64,000 nt of DNA, taken from the NCBI GenBank assembly GCA_964475755.1, contig CAYYXR010000005.1, positions 1 to 64,000 on the forward strand. Direction: 5' to 3'. The stretch's first letter is position 1. Every line of letters begins with the position of its first letter. The notes under the pieces are model-generated. The model did not search any database, had not been told where the DNA came from, and saw nothing but the letters and a program-made list of their open reading frames with translations. Below, one piece after another: positions 50,872 to 59,379 of this stretch. The position numbers and the translations under genes are program-made. The DNA comes from UBA11612 sp964475755. Lineage in GTDB: Bacteria; Pseudomonadota; Alphaproteobacteria; Rhodospirillales; Rhodospirillaceae.

Positions 50872-50897
50872 AAAAAGCGGCTCTTTTTAAGGAGCCG
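50872..50897 (-). terminator. Rho-independent terminator abutting the ATPase start codon
   Basis: On the minus strand CGGCTC, loop CTTAAAAA, GAGCCG, then CTTTTTCT immediately before ATG 50869. It follows the outer-membrane protein gene (stop at 50970) by 73 bases and would end its transcript. The six-base GC-rich stem and T run are good but short. Confidence 0.55.
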
Positions 50898-50969
50898 GGA
50901 AGGTGCCCCCCGGGCGTGGCTGGGTCAAGAAAAGAATATTTTGTAACAGGTATGCGGCGATTGAAGTGC

Positions 50970-51737
50970 CTAAAACTTGAAGTCCAATGACACGGTTGCG
51001 TAATGCAGCCAGGCAAAGGTGAACACCTTTTTGTTGTCCGCGCCGCCTTCCAACATTCTGTATCCGGCACTCACGCCGATGCGTTCATTGAATTGGTGGC
51101 GGATTTTGAATGCGGCATCCAACGCCCGGCCTTGTGGTGCGGCGAGGCCCTCCGCGTCGACAATAAAGCTCCAGCGTTCTCCGAAATCGCGCCGCGCATA
51201 CAAACTGAGCAGGGGCACCGGTCCGGTATTCGCGCGGTTGGCGCTCACCGCGCCTTGGCTCAGTGCAATATTGGCATCGCGCAGTTTGATGACTGCGCCC
51301 AGCCAGACTTGCCAAAGAGAATCGTCGTACAACTTGTAACGGTAGCCGATGCGGTAGGAATCAAACCGGTATTTTGCGTCTATCGGCGCGTTGGCGCCGA
51401 AGGTCGCGCCCTGAAACGAGATCGGGTCGGGCGATGTCCCCGTGCCGGTGATTGTCAAAGGCGCGTATAAGGCGTGAACTTGGTGTTTATCGTTCCATGT
51501 GTATCCGGCGGATAAGCGTACATAGGGCTCGGGCCCCGATCCTTGCAAATCCTTTAGCGAAAACAGGTCGCCTTGCGGCGCCGTATCGGTCGCCCGGGCC
51601 GGCGAGCGGGCTTCGTTGCGGCTTTGCCATACGCCGCCGCCTTCTATTTCCAGGCGATATCCGTTGTCGAACGCAAGGGCAGGGGCGCAAAAAACCGCGC
51701 CGGCCGCAAGAGTAAGGCAAGCTCTCAGGTACATCAT
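50970..51737 (-). CDS. Outer-membrane beta-barrel protein
   Basis: 255 residues from the first of two adjacent ATGs at 51737 (the second is 51734). Signal peptide MMYLRACLTLAAGAVFCAP, cleavage after ALA. The mature protein has alternating strands with aromatic ends (YRLEIEGGGVWQS, YVRLSAGYTWNDKHQVHALY, YRIGYRYKLYD) and finishes with ATVSLDFKF, the C-terminal Phe recognised by the BAM machinery. About eight strands are visible. It may be a small porin or OmpW-like channel. The ribosome site is weak. Confidence 0.78.
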   Translation of the reverse strand: MMYLRACLTLAAGAVFCAPALAFDNGYRLEIEGGGVWQSRNEARSPARATDTAPQGDLFSLKDLQGSGPEPYVRLSAGYTWNDKHQVHALYAPLTITGTGTSPDPISFQGATFGANAPIDAKYRFDSYRIGYRYKLYDDSLWQVWLGAVIKLRDANIALSQGAVSANRANTGPVPLLSLYARRDFGERWSFIVDAEGLAAPQGRALDAAFKIRHQFNERIGVSAGYRMLEGGADNKKVFTFAWLHYATVSLDFKF

Positions 51738-51759
51738 AGTAACCCAATCATTCGCACAT

Positions 51760-52146
51760 TTAAGGAACGCGCGCCACCGCTTCCACTTCGATGAGAAGTT
51801 CGGGAAAGGCGAGGTTCGCCACACCGATGAGCGTGCTCGCGGGCGGGCTCTCCACGTTTATATGTTTGTTCCGCACCTCGCGAATGGAGGGCAACATGTC
51901 CGGATCGTAGTCCTTCACATAAATAGTCAGACGCGCGACATTGTTAAAATCGGTTCCGGCTTCCGTCAGTGTCACGGTCAAATTCTTGAAGATCTGCTCG
52001 AGCTGCGCCTCGATGGTATCCCCGACAATTCCACTCGGCCCCAGCGCGACATGGCCTGATAGAAACAGTAAATTTCCGGCTGGCACCAGCATGCCTTGGG
52101 ATATGCCGGGCAGACTAAAGTCGGGCGGGTCAATCGTGCGCATCAT
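51760..52146 (-). CDS. RidA-family (YjgF/UK114-like) protein without the usual arginine
   Basis: 128 residues. The fold is recognisable from GNLLFLSGHVALGPSG, EAQLEQIFKNLTVTLTEAGTDFNNVARLTIYVKD and LLIEVEAVARVP. True RidA enzymes hydrolyse 2-aminoacrylate using an Arg in a PARSxV segment; here it reads PPASTLIGV with Ser, so deaminase activity is doubtful. Rid2-7 subfamilies lacking the Arg are known and have other or unknown roles. It lies 11 bases from the queuosine-precursor transporter gene, probably co-transcribed. Confidence 0.85.
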   Translation of the reverse strand: MMRTIDPPDFSLPGISQGMLVPAGNLLFLSGHVALGPSGIVGDTIEAQLEQIFKNLTVTLTEAGTDFNNVARLTIYVKDYDPDMLPSIREVRNKHINVESPPASTLIGVANLAFPELLIEVEAVARVP

Positions 52147-52157
52147 GCTTTCTCACT

Positions 52158-52871
52158 TTATACATCTGTCTTGAACGGATCGAAGTTGGTGCCCTCGTCG
52201 TATATGTCAACGCCCTCGTGCGCTTTCAAGCGGTTCACGACAACATATGTCACGGGTGTGAGCACCGCTTCCCAAATCACTTTGAGCAGCCAGTTGGTCA
52301 CCATCACCATCAGCACCTGCGAGGTGTCCCACACGCCGAAAAACGCCAGCGGATAAAACAGCAAGCTGTCCACGCCCTGGCCGACAACCGTTGAGCCAAT
52401 CGTGCGGCTCCACAGCATCTTGCCCTGGGTCCACACTTTCATGTGCGCCATGACATAGGAGTTGACGAACTCGCCCGCCCAGAAGGCGGTGATGGAGGCG
52501 AAGACGATGCGTGGCACCTGGCCGAACACGCTTTCGTAGGCGTCCTGGCCCAGCCATCCGGCGGCCGGGGGCAGGGACACCACCACCCAACTCATGCCCG
52601 CCATGAAGATCATGGCCGCGAACCCGGCCCAGATGCAGCGCCGCGCCCGCGCATATCCGTAAACTTCGGTCAGGATATCGCCCAGCACATAGCCCAGCGG
52701 AAAGAACAGAATGCCCGCGCCGAATTCGAAACCGCCAAGAGCCGCAACCTTGCCCGCGCCGATCACATTGGACAGCAAGAGGATGACGACAAAGCTCGCC
52801 ATGACGAAATCGAACACCTTGAATTGGTGGATATCGCCGGCGCGGGTGATTTTTAGTCCGCCGTCGGACAT
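52158..52871 (-). CDS. yhhQ: Queuosine precursor transporter
   Basis: 237 residues from ATG 52871 (GAGG nine bases upstream). About six membrane segments; the landmarks ILFFPLGYVLGDILTEVYGYARARR and AFWAGEFVNSYVMAHMKVWTQGK belong to the VUT/YhhQ family that imports preQ0 or preQ1 for tRNA queuosine. The invariant D-x-x-x-E-x-Y-G and E-F-x-N-S motifs are intact. Function rests on family knowledge. Confidence 0.88.
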   Translation of the reverse strand: MSDGGLKITRAGDIHQFKVFDFVMASFVVILLLSNVIGAGKVAALGGFEFGAGILFFPLGYVLGDILTEVYGYARARRCIWAGFAAMIFMAGMSWVVVSLPPAAGWLGQDAYESVFGQVPRIVFASITAFWAGEFVNSYVMAHMKVWTQGKMLWSRTIGSTVVGQGVDSLLFYPLAFFGVWDTSQVLMVMVTNWLLKVIWEAVLTPVTYVVVNRLKAHEGVDIYDEGTNFDPFKTDV

Positions 52872-52959
52872 CTTGAGTTCCTCACATGACCTTATAGAGC
52901 TCAAGCGGAGCTTGGGCGGCGAACTTTAGAACAACAGCTGAATTTACGATAGAGGAGGG

Positions 52960-53412
52960 CTAGTTCCCCATTTTCTCGTACACCTCGACGAAGCCCGTGC
53001 CTTCGCAATGAATTTCGTCGCGCGCTTCGCTGATCTTGCAGGTGGCTTGCCCCGGCATAGGCGTTTCACCCCGGTGCACTTCCCACGCAAATTTGAAGGT
53101 GTTGTCGTCCACATAAGTTTCGGACTCTCTGTACCAGTCGTTCAGCCAGTACATCTTTCCGTCGTAGGGCTGGTGATTGTAGTGATAGACGAGGGGACGT
53201 CCGCCCGCGCCGTACTGCACTACATACCCTTTGCGCGTTTTGCCGTCGTCGTGTTCGAACACCCAAAACCCGCCGGTCATGGGTTTGGCGCCGCCGTCCC
53301 AACTTGAGCGGCTCATGTCCAAATCGAAACGCCCTTCCAAATACGGACGCTCGCCGGCAATCGCGATGGATGACGCAAATACCATAGCGGCAGCGGTGAA
53401 AATGGTGCGCAT
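52960..53412 (-). CDS. Small secreted protein of unknown function (intact paralogue)
   Basis: 150 residues from ATG 53412, with GGGGAGGA seven bases upstream; the reading to 53505 is longer but lacks a signal. Signal peptide MRTIFTAAAMVFASSIAIA, then GERPYLEGRFDLDMSRSSW, GGFWVFEHDDGKTRKGYVV, PYDGKMYWLNDWYRESETYVDD and a pair of Cys in CKISEARDEIHC. I do not recognise the family. The interrupted copy at 49417-49869 has the same length and about half the residues in common by eye. It is divergent from the haem-site protein at 53695. Confidence 0.72.
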   Translation of the reverse strand: MRTIFTAAAMVFASSIAIAGERPYLEGRFDLDMSRSSWDGGAKPMTGGFWVFEHDDGKTRKGYVVQYGAGGRPLVYHYNHQPYDGKMYWLNDWYRESETYVDDNTFKFAWEVHRGETPMPGQATCKISEARDEIHCEGTGFVEVYEKMGN

Positions 53413-53505
53413 GAAAGGTCCTCCCCAGTCCAATGGCACGAATTTATCACGGCAAACGCGCTGGCCGTCACTTTTTGCAGCCAAAACCGTGAAATTTGCG
53501 CGCAA

Positions 53506-53539
53506 TTACCGTGCAATGTACGCACAACAAGCACGGTAA
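53506..53539. repeat. 9-base inverted repeat in the 53.4-53.7 kb divergent region
   Basis: TTACCGTGC at 53506-53514 and GCACGGTAA at 53531-53539, exact complements separated by 16 bases. It lies between the divergent starts of the secreted-protein gene (53412) and the haem-site gene (53695), and the 25-base centre-to-centre spacing is near 2.5 helical turns. A regulator operator is plausible. Confidence 0.5.
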
Positions 53540-53694
53540 ACCCTCGCTATCAGCGCCCTTAACCGCGTCAAAAATGGCCTAAAACCGGGCAATATTGGCC
53601 CTTGTCCATGGATGTGAACCGGAAAATAAGCCGTTGGCTGCGCCCCAAGGCGGCCTTTAGGATACCCGCGGCTGGAATTGGGAGGGCAATGGCC

Positions 53695-55824
53695 ATGAAA
53701 AAGCAGGTTTTATCCGCACTTTTTGCATCCACTTTCCTGGCGGCGTACGCACACGGTGCACACGCGGCCGTGGAAATTGACGCCGATGACATCGGCGGCG
53801 TGGTCACCGGCCCCAACGGCCCCGAAGCGGGCGTATGGGTCATTGCCGAAACCTACGATCTTGAAAACAAGTTTATCAAAATCGTCGTCACCGACGATCG
53901 AGGCCGCTATGTGATTCCCGATTTGCCCGAAGCGACCTATTCGATTTTCGCGCGCGGATATGGTTTGAAAGATTCCGAAGTTTTGGAATCCGCGCCCGGC
54001 AAAAATCTCGATTTCAAAATCGAAGTGGAAAACGATCCGCAAACCGCCGCGCAAATCTATCCGGCGAATTACTGGTTCTCTTTGATCGAGCCGCCGCCGG
54101 AAAGCGAGTTTCCGGGCACGGGACCGAACGGCAATGGAATCAATCCCGGCTTTACCCGTCAGCAACACTGGATGGGTCACCTCAAAGAGAACTGTCACTA
54201 CTGTCACCAGCAAGGCACCAAAGCCACGCGCGAAGTCGCCGGTTCGGACAAAATCGAAGCCTGGGATCAGAGGCTTAAAATGGAACGCCCGGCAGGTGAT
54301 CCGACCGTGGGCGTACATGGCCCGCGCTACGCCTCGACCATGATGAACAACATGACACGCTTCGGCCGCCAACGCGGTCTCAAGATGTTTGCCGATTGGT
54401 CGTCGGACATTGAAACGGGCGCCGTGCCGCATGAAAAACCACCGCGTCCCGACGGCGTTGAGCAGAATATTGTGATTACGCTCTGGGATTGGGCCGACGG
54501 TCACTTCATTCACGACGAAGCCACATCCGATAAACGCGATCCGACCGTGAATGCGGGCGGGCCGGTGTATGGCGTCGATACACTGCAAGGCTATCTCGCC
54601 ATTCTCGATCCCAATACGCACGAGAATAAGCTCGTCACCGTGCCCGGCTTTGAAACCGATCATTTGGCAACGGGCGTGTCCGTTCACAATCCGATGCTCG
54701 ATCAAAAAGGCCGAGTGTGGATGACCATGCTCGGTGCCGAGGGCGCGCCGCTGGAAGCGTGCGAAGACGGCAGCAACAAATACTCCGCGTACTTCCCGAA
54801 CGGGGCACGCGGCACACGCCGCATTTCCATTTATGACCCCGAGACAGGTGAAATCGAATTGGTGCCGGTGTGCTTCGGCAATCACCACATCAACTTCGGC
54901 TACGACGAGGACAACACGGTTTACTTTAGCGGCGACTCAAACGTCGTCGGCTGGATGAACCTGCGCGAGTTCGACGAAACCGGAGACTCCGTCCAAGCCA
55001 TGGGCTGGTGCCCGATGGTGCTCGATACGAATGCCGACGGCAAAATCGATCCCAACCGCGAGGATTGGAATCAGCCGGACGGCGACGTTCTGGTGATGGA
55101 AGATCCCGATAAGGACACGCGTATTTTCGGCTTCCCCTATGGGCTCAACATCAATCCGGTGGACGATTCCATTTGGTACGCGAAACATCGCCCGTACGTG
55201 CCGAGTGCCTTGGTGCGCATCGAGCGCGGCGCCAATCCGCCGGAGACCTGCAAGGCCGAATACTATGAGCCACCACAATTACCGAGTGGCGATTACGCCG
55301 CCTACAACGCGCGCGGCGTGGACATGGATTCAAAAGGCATTGCGTGGGTCGCTTTTGGATCCGGACAGCTCGGCAAGTTCGATCGCTCCAAGTGCAAAGT
55401 ATTGAACGGTCCGACAGCCATCGGCCAACACTGCCCGGAAGGCTGGACTTTGTATGACACACCCGGCCCGAAGATCAGCGGACAATCCTCGGGCAGCGCC
55501 GATTGGCATTATCTAACTTGGGTCGATCTGCACAACACGTTGGGGCTCGGCAAAGACATTCCGATCCTGCCGGGTAGCAATTCGGATTCATTGCTGGCAT
55601 TTCTGCCGGACAAAAAGGAATGGGTCGTTGTCCGCGTGCCGTACCCGATGGGCTTTTACACCCGCGGCATGGACGGGCGCATCGACGATCCGAACGGCGG
55701 ATGGAAAGCGCGCGGCGTGTGGGCCGACTACGGCGAAGTGCCGCTGTGGCACCAAGAGGACGGCTTCGGCGCCTTCGGCAAGATGGTGCAGTTTCAGGTG
55801 CGCCCCAATCCGCTGGCGCACTAA
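53695..55824 (+). CDS. Secreted carboxypeptidase-regulatory-like + c-type haem + propeller protein
   Basis: 709 residues. ATG 53695 is preferred over ATG 53689 because GGAGGG lies eight bases from it. Signal peptide MKKQVLSALFASTFLAAYA, cleavage near HAA. Residues about 28-112 are a carboxypeptidase-regulatory-like beta-sandwich (GGVVTGPNGPEAGVWVIAE, GRYVIPDLPEATYSIFARGYG). Residues 167-171 are CHYCH, a c-type haem site within MGHLKENCHYCHQQG. The rest has repeats with YLAILDPNTHENKLVTVPG and KGRVWMTMLG that look like a streptogramin-lyase-like propeller. There is an EF-hand-like DTNADGKIDPN loop. The protein would be periplasmic and able to pass electrons; substrate unknown. A bidirectional terminator follows at 55843. 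Confidence 0.8.
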   Translation: MKKQVLSALFASTFLAAYAHGAHAAVEIDADDIGGVVTGPNGPEAGVWVIAETYDLENKFIKIVVTDDRGRYVIPDLPEATYSIFARGYGLKDSEVLESAPGKNLDFKIEVENDPQTAAQIYPANYWFSLIEPPPESEFPGTGPNGNGINPGFTRQQHWMGHLKENCHYCHQQGTKATREVAGSDKIEAWDQRLKMERPAGDPTVGVHGPRYASTMMNNMTRFGRQRGLKMFADWSSDIETGAVPHEKPPRPDGVEQNIVITLWDWADGHFIHDEATSDKRDPTVNAGGPVYGVDTLQGYLAILDPNTHENKLVTVPGFETDHLATGVSVHNPMLDQKGRVWMTMLGAEGAPLEACEDGSNKYSAYFPNGARGTRRISIYDPETGEIELVPVCFGNHHINFGYDEDNTVYFSGDSNVVGWMNLREFDETGDSVQAMGWCPMVLDTNADGKIDPNREDWNQPDGDVLVMEDPDKDTRIFGFPYGLNINPVDDSIWYAKHRPYVPSALVRIERGANPPETCKAEYYEPPQLPSGDYAAYNARGVDMDSKGIAWVAFGSGQLGKFDRSKCKVLNGPTAIGQHCPEGWTLYDTPGPKISGQSSGSADWHYLTWVDLHNTLGLGKDIPILPGSNSDSLLAFLPDKKEWVVVRVPYPMGFYTRGMDGRIDDPNGGWKARGVWADYGEVPLWHQEDGFGAFGKMVQFQVRPNPLAH

Positions 55825-55842
55825 CTGTTGAAGACGATCAAT

Positions 55843-55878
55843 AAAAAACGCCGGGCTTAATGGCCCGGCGTTTTCTTT
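55843..55878. terminator. Bidirectional rho-independent terminator
   Basis: AAACGCCGGGC at 55846-55856, loop TTAATG, GCCCGGCGTTT at 55863-55873, flanked by A tract on the left and TTTTCTTTT on the right. It separates the convergent haem-site and thiolase genes and can serve both. Confidence 0.9.
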
Positions 55879-55897
55879 TGTAGGCATGCAGGACCTA

Positions 55898-57064
55898 TTA
55901 TTTCATTGCCTGCAATATGCTGACGTAATTGGCGACACCGGCGCCGCCCATATTGAAGATGCCGGCGATTTCGGCGTCTTTGACTTGGATTCCGCCGGCT
56001 TCACCGCGCACCTGCATCGCCTGAAGCACATGCATCGACACACCGGTCGCACCGATGGGATGGCCTTTGGCTTTCAGGCCGCCGGATGGATTTACCGGCA
56101 GCTTGCCGTCTTTATAGACCCAGCCTTCTTCGACGGCCTTGTAGCCTTCGCCGGGTTTCGTCAGCCCCATGGCTTCGTATTCCATGAGTTCGGCGACGGT
56201 GAAGCAGTCGTGTGATTCAACAACGTCGAGATCGTCGAGTTTCAAACCTGCTTTCTCAAGCGCCTGTTTCCACGCGCGCTCGGCGCCTTCCAAATGTGTC
56301 ATATCGCGCCGGCTCATGGGCAGGTAGTCGTTTACCTGTGCGATCGAACGGAACGCGACAGCCTTTTTCGATCCCAATGCCACGTCGCCGTCCGCTACAA
56401 CGGCTGCAACGACGCCGTCGGAAATCAGAGAGCAATCGGTGCGCTTCAGGGGGCCTGCGACAATGGGATTCTTGTCCGATGGCTCGCGGCAGAATTCATA
56501 CGTGAATTCCTTTTGCATCTGCGCCAGCGGATTGCTCATGGCGTTGTTGTGCGCCTTCACGGCAATCTTGGCCAGCGTATCGGATTGATCGCCGTAGCGC
56601 TGGAAGTAAGACCCCGCGATCTGGCCGAACACACCGGCGAAGCCGCCTTTGATACCTGCTTCTTCGCTGACGTAGCAGGCGTGCAGCAAGTTGTTTCCGG
56701 CCGTTGTGGAATCGACGTGCGTCATTTTCTCAACGCCGACAACCAAAGTGATTTTGCTGTTCTGCGCCTTGATGGAATTTACCGCCGCGTGCATGGCCGC
56801 GCTTCCCGTTGCGCAGGCATTCTCAACGCGGGTCGAGCGCTTGAAGCGCAGAGCATCGTCGGTGGACAGCACCAACGATGCGGCAAAGTCTTGATCGGAA
56901 AAGCCTGAATTGAAATGTCCCAAGAACATTTCATCGACATCGGCCGGCGCGATCCCGGCGTCTTCCAGGGCGCCGCGCGCCGCGGTGACTATTAATTGTT
57001 CTAAGCTTTCGTCCTGCAATTTTCCGAATTTGGAATGATGCCAGCCGATTAAACATGCGGTCAT
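55898..57064 (-). CDS. SCP-x-type thiolase
   Basis: 388 residues. Cys in VENACATGSAAM (nucleophile region), HDCFTVAELMEYE and GGLKAKGHPIGATG; the missing second Cys motif is replaced by FNMGGAGVANYVSIL, as is usual in the sterol-carrier-protein-x and acetyl-CoA C-acyltransferase lipid-transfer group. These handle branched or sterol side-chain 3-oxoacyl-CoAs. No SCP2 or DUF35 partner adjoins. It is the second thiolase in the window and unlike the FadA6-like one at 3885. ATG lies downstream of GGGAG in GCCGGGAGTAGCGACC. Confidence 0.86.
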   Translation of the reverse strand: MTACLIGWHHSKFGKLQDESLEQLIVTAARGALEDAGIAPADVDEMFLGHFNSGFSDQDFAASLVLSTDDALRFKRSTRVENACATGSAAMHAAVNSIKAQNSKITLVVGVEKMTHVDSTTAGNNLLHACYVSEEAGIKGGFAGVFGQIAGSYFQRYGDQSDTLAKIAVKAHNNAMSNPLAQMQKEFTYEFCREPSDKNPIVAGPLKRTDCSLISDGVVAAVVADGDVALGSKKAVAFRSIAQVNDYLPMSRRDMTHLEGAERAWKQALEKAGLKLDDLDVVESHDCFTVAELMEYEAMGLTKPGEGYKAVEEGWVYKDGKLPVNPSGGLKAKGHPIGATGVSMHVLQAMQVRGEAGGIQVKDAEIAGIFNMGGAGVANYVSILQAMK

Positions 57065-57209
57065 GGTCGCTACTCCCGGCAGTGATCTTCAGTGTTAAAT
57101 GCGTGGTCTATATCTAATGAATCGGGCATGGTTTTTGTTCTCCCAAAGCGGCCCATTTCCGCATGGGACATAACCAATAATGCATGACAGCGGCGGCATC
57201 GCGCGCGGC

Positions 57210-59048
57210 TTATGCGCCCGGTTGCCAGATTTCCTCGGCCTTTTCGACCCGCTCGCGGACCTTGGCTTGCTGCTCGCGCAGGGCCACCGGTACGCGGTCG
57301 CCGAACTGCTCGAACAGAGCGTTTTGGTCCTCGATCTCGCGAATAGCCGAAGCCCGGTCGACTTCCATCAAGTGGCCGAATGTTTCCTTGTCGAATTCAA
57401 GGCCGTTCCAATTTAGGTCTTCATAGGTGGGCATCACCCCGAAAGGACTTTCGACGCCTTTGCCACGTCCGCGTACGCGATCAATGATCCATGCCAAGGG
57501 GCGCATATTTTGACCGAAGCCCGGCCAAATGAATTTACCGAGACCATTTTTGCGGAACCAATTGACGCGGAAAATCGCGGGCGGGTTTTTCACCTTGTCT
57601 TTCATGGCAAGCCAGTGGCCCCAGTAGTCGGCCATGTTGTAGCCGCAGAACGGAAGCATCGCCATTGGATCGCGGCGAACAGCGGCTTGGTTCTCCGCCG
57701 CCGCCGTGGCTTCCGAGCCCATCGTCGCGGCCAGATACACACCGTGTTCCCAATCATAGGATTGAAACACGAGCGGGAACGTGTGGCTCATGCGGCCACC
57801 GAAGATGAATGCGCTGATGGGCACGCCTTTGGGATCGTCCCACGCCGGGTCCAATGTCGGGCAGCTGCTTGCCGGCGCCGTAAATCGCGCGTTGGGATGG
57901 GCGGCGGGCCGGCCTGAGTCCGGCGTCCAATCATTGCCTTGCCAGTCGGTCAGGTGCGCCGGTGGTTCATCAGTCATGCCTTCCCACCAAATGTCGCCGT
58001 CATCGGTCATGGCGACATTGGTAAAGATGGTATCCCGTTCAACGAGTTTCATCGCGTTGGGATTGGTGCTTTCCGATGTCCCGGGTGCGACGCCAAAATA
58101 TCCTGCTTCCGGGTTAATCGCGTGCAACTGTCCGTCTGCGCCGGGCTTGATCCAGGAAATATCATCGCCGACGGTGTAGGCTTTCCAGCCTTCAAAGCCC
58201 TCCGGCGGAATGATCATCGCCAGATTTGTTTTGCCGCATGCGCTTGGAAACGCGGCGCCGACATAGGTTTTCTCGCCTTCAGGTGATTCAAGACCGAGAA
58301 GCAGCATGTGTTCGGCGAGCCAGCCTTCTTCACTGGCCATCTTAGAAGCGATGCGAAGCGCAAAACATTTTTTGCCTAACAGCGCATTGCCGCCGTAGCC
58401 GCTGCCGAAAGACCAAATTTCCCGGTCTTCCGGAAACTGAACGATGTATTTTTCTTCTGGATTGCACGGCCAGGGCTCATCCTGTTGTCCGGGTTCGAGC
58501 GGCGCCCCGACAGAGTGAATGCACGGCACGAAATCTCCATCGTCGCCCAACACGTCGAGGACTTGCTGACCCATACGCGTCATGATCCGCATATTCACGA
58601 CGGCATAAGCGGAGTCCGTAATCTGTATGCCAATGTGGGCAATCTCCGAGCCCAGTGGTCCCATGCTGAACGGAATGACATACATGGTGCGCCCGCGCAT
58701 GCAGCCGTTGAACAATCCGCGCAGCGTTTCGCGCATCTCTGCCGGATCTGCCCAATTGTTGGTCGGGCCCGCATCGTCTTCGGTTTTGCTGCATATAAAT
58801 GTGCGGTGCTCAACGCGCGCGACATCGCCGGGGTGCGAACGGCACAGGTATGAATTCGGACGCTTTTTCTCGTTCAGCCTAATAAAAGTGCCGGCTTCGA
58901 CCATCTCCGCGCAAAGCCTGTCGTATTCCTCCTGTGACCCATCACACCAATGGACTTGATCCGGCTGGCACAGGGCTGCCATCTCGTCGACCAGGGCGTT
59001 CAGTTTGAGGTTGCCATCGCTTTGCGTGCGTACGTTGGTGTTCAGCAT
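57210..59048 (-). CDS. pckG: Phosphoenolpyruvate carboxykinase (GTP)
   Basis: 612 residues, the usual length. The P-loop-like kinase motif is FPSACGKTNLAM with Cys271 (the reactive cysteine) and Lys273; the GTP-class sequences MYVIPFSMGPLGSE and FGSGYGGNALLGKK are clear, unlike ATP-type PckA. It converts oxaloacetate and GTP to phosphoenolpyruvate, the entry to gluconeogenesis, which fits an organism living on acetyl-CoA-yielding substrates. Divergence from nothing: a 331-base spacer separates it from glnB on the same strand. The start has a poor ribosome site; a GGCCG-GAG-CGGCC hairpin lies in its leader at 59072-59084. Confidence 0.95.
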   Translation of the reverse strand: MLNTNVRTQSDGNLKLNALVDEMAALCQPDQVHWCDGSQEEYDRLCAEMVEAGTFIRLNEKKRPNSYLCRSHPGDVARVEHRTFICSKTEDDAGPTNNWADPAEMRETLRGLFNGCMRGRTMYVIPFSMGPLGSEIAHIGIQITDSAYAVVNMRIMTRMGQQVLDVLGDDGDFVPCIHSVGAPLEPGQQDEPWPCNPEEKYIVQFPEDREIWSFGSGYGGNALLGKKCFALRIASKMASEEGWLAEHMLLLGLESPEGEKTYVGAAFPSACGKTNLAMIIPPEGFEGWKAYTVGDDISWIKPGADGQLHAINPEAGYFGVAPGTSESTNPNAMKLVERDTIFTNVAMTDDGDIWWEGMTDEPPAHLTDWQGNDWTPDSGRPAAHPNARFTAPASSCPTLDPAWDDPKGVPISAFIFGGRMSHTFPLVFQSYDWEHGVYLAATMGSEATAAAENQAAVRRDPMAMLPFCGYNMADYWGHWLAMKDKVKNPPAIFRVNWFRKNGLGKFIWPGFGQNMRPLAWIIDRVRGRGKGVESPFGVMPTYEDLNWNGLEFDKETFGHLMEVDRASAIREIEDQNALFEQFGDRVPVALREQQAKVRERVEKAEEIWQPGA

Positions 59049-59379
59049 CTTTTATAAGGTTCCCGTACGGCGGCCGGAGCGGCCTAAATGTTCTCCCATG
59101 CGCATTGGGAATGCGCGTTGTTTGTCGGCATGTCTTTCGCACTCCAGGCGAGCCTGCGCAAGCGGGGAATTCCTGTCGTTGCATTGATGCTGCAAGTGCG
59201 TTCTGCCGCTAGAAAATTTCTGCAGAAACACTGGCAGCGAAGCTCCGCAATGCTGCGCCGCAAACACTTGTCCACAGGCGCGCTTCAAGCGCCGCGCGTG
59301 GGCGCTATTGGCGTGAGTTTTGGGAACCGATTCAGGGCGCCGTTCGCCGCGTGTAATCGGCGCGTGGCATCCGCGCTTT
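59049..59379 (-). other. 331-base intergenic region between glnB and pckG
   Basis: No credible gene. It carries GCGCATT-GGG-AATGCGC (59100-59116) and GGCCG-GAG-CGGCC (59072-59084), both in the pckG leader or promoter area, and GGCGC-GCTTCAA-GCGCC (59277-59293) as a possible weak terminator for glnB without T tract. A single TTGTCCACA (59269-59277) resembles a DnaA box but stands alone. Confidence 0.5.

Noticed and set aside
57065..57209. CCCAT-TTCCGC-ATGGG hairpin downstream of pckG as terminator
   Set aside because: Five-base stem without T tract on either strand.
59269..59277. TTGTCCACA as a DnaA box and possible replication origin
   Set aside because: One mismatched box, no cluster, no AT-rich unwinding region and no dnaA or gidA gene nearby.
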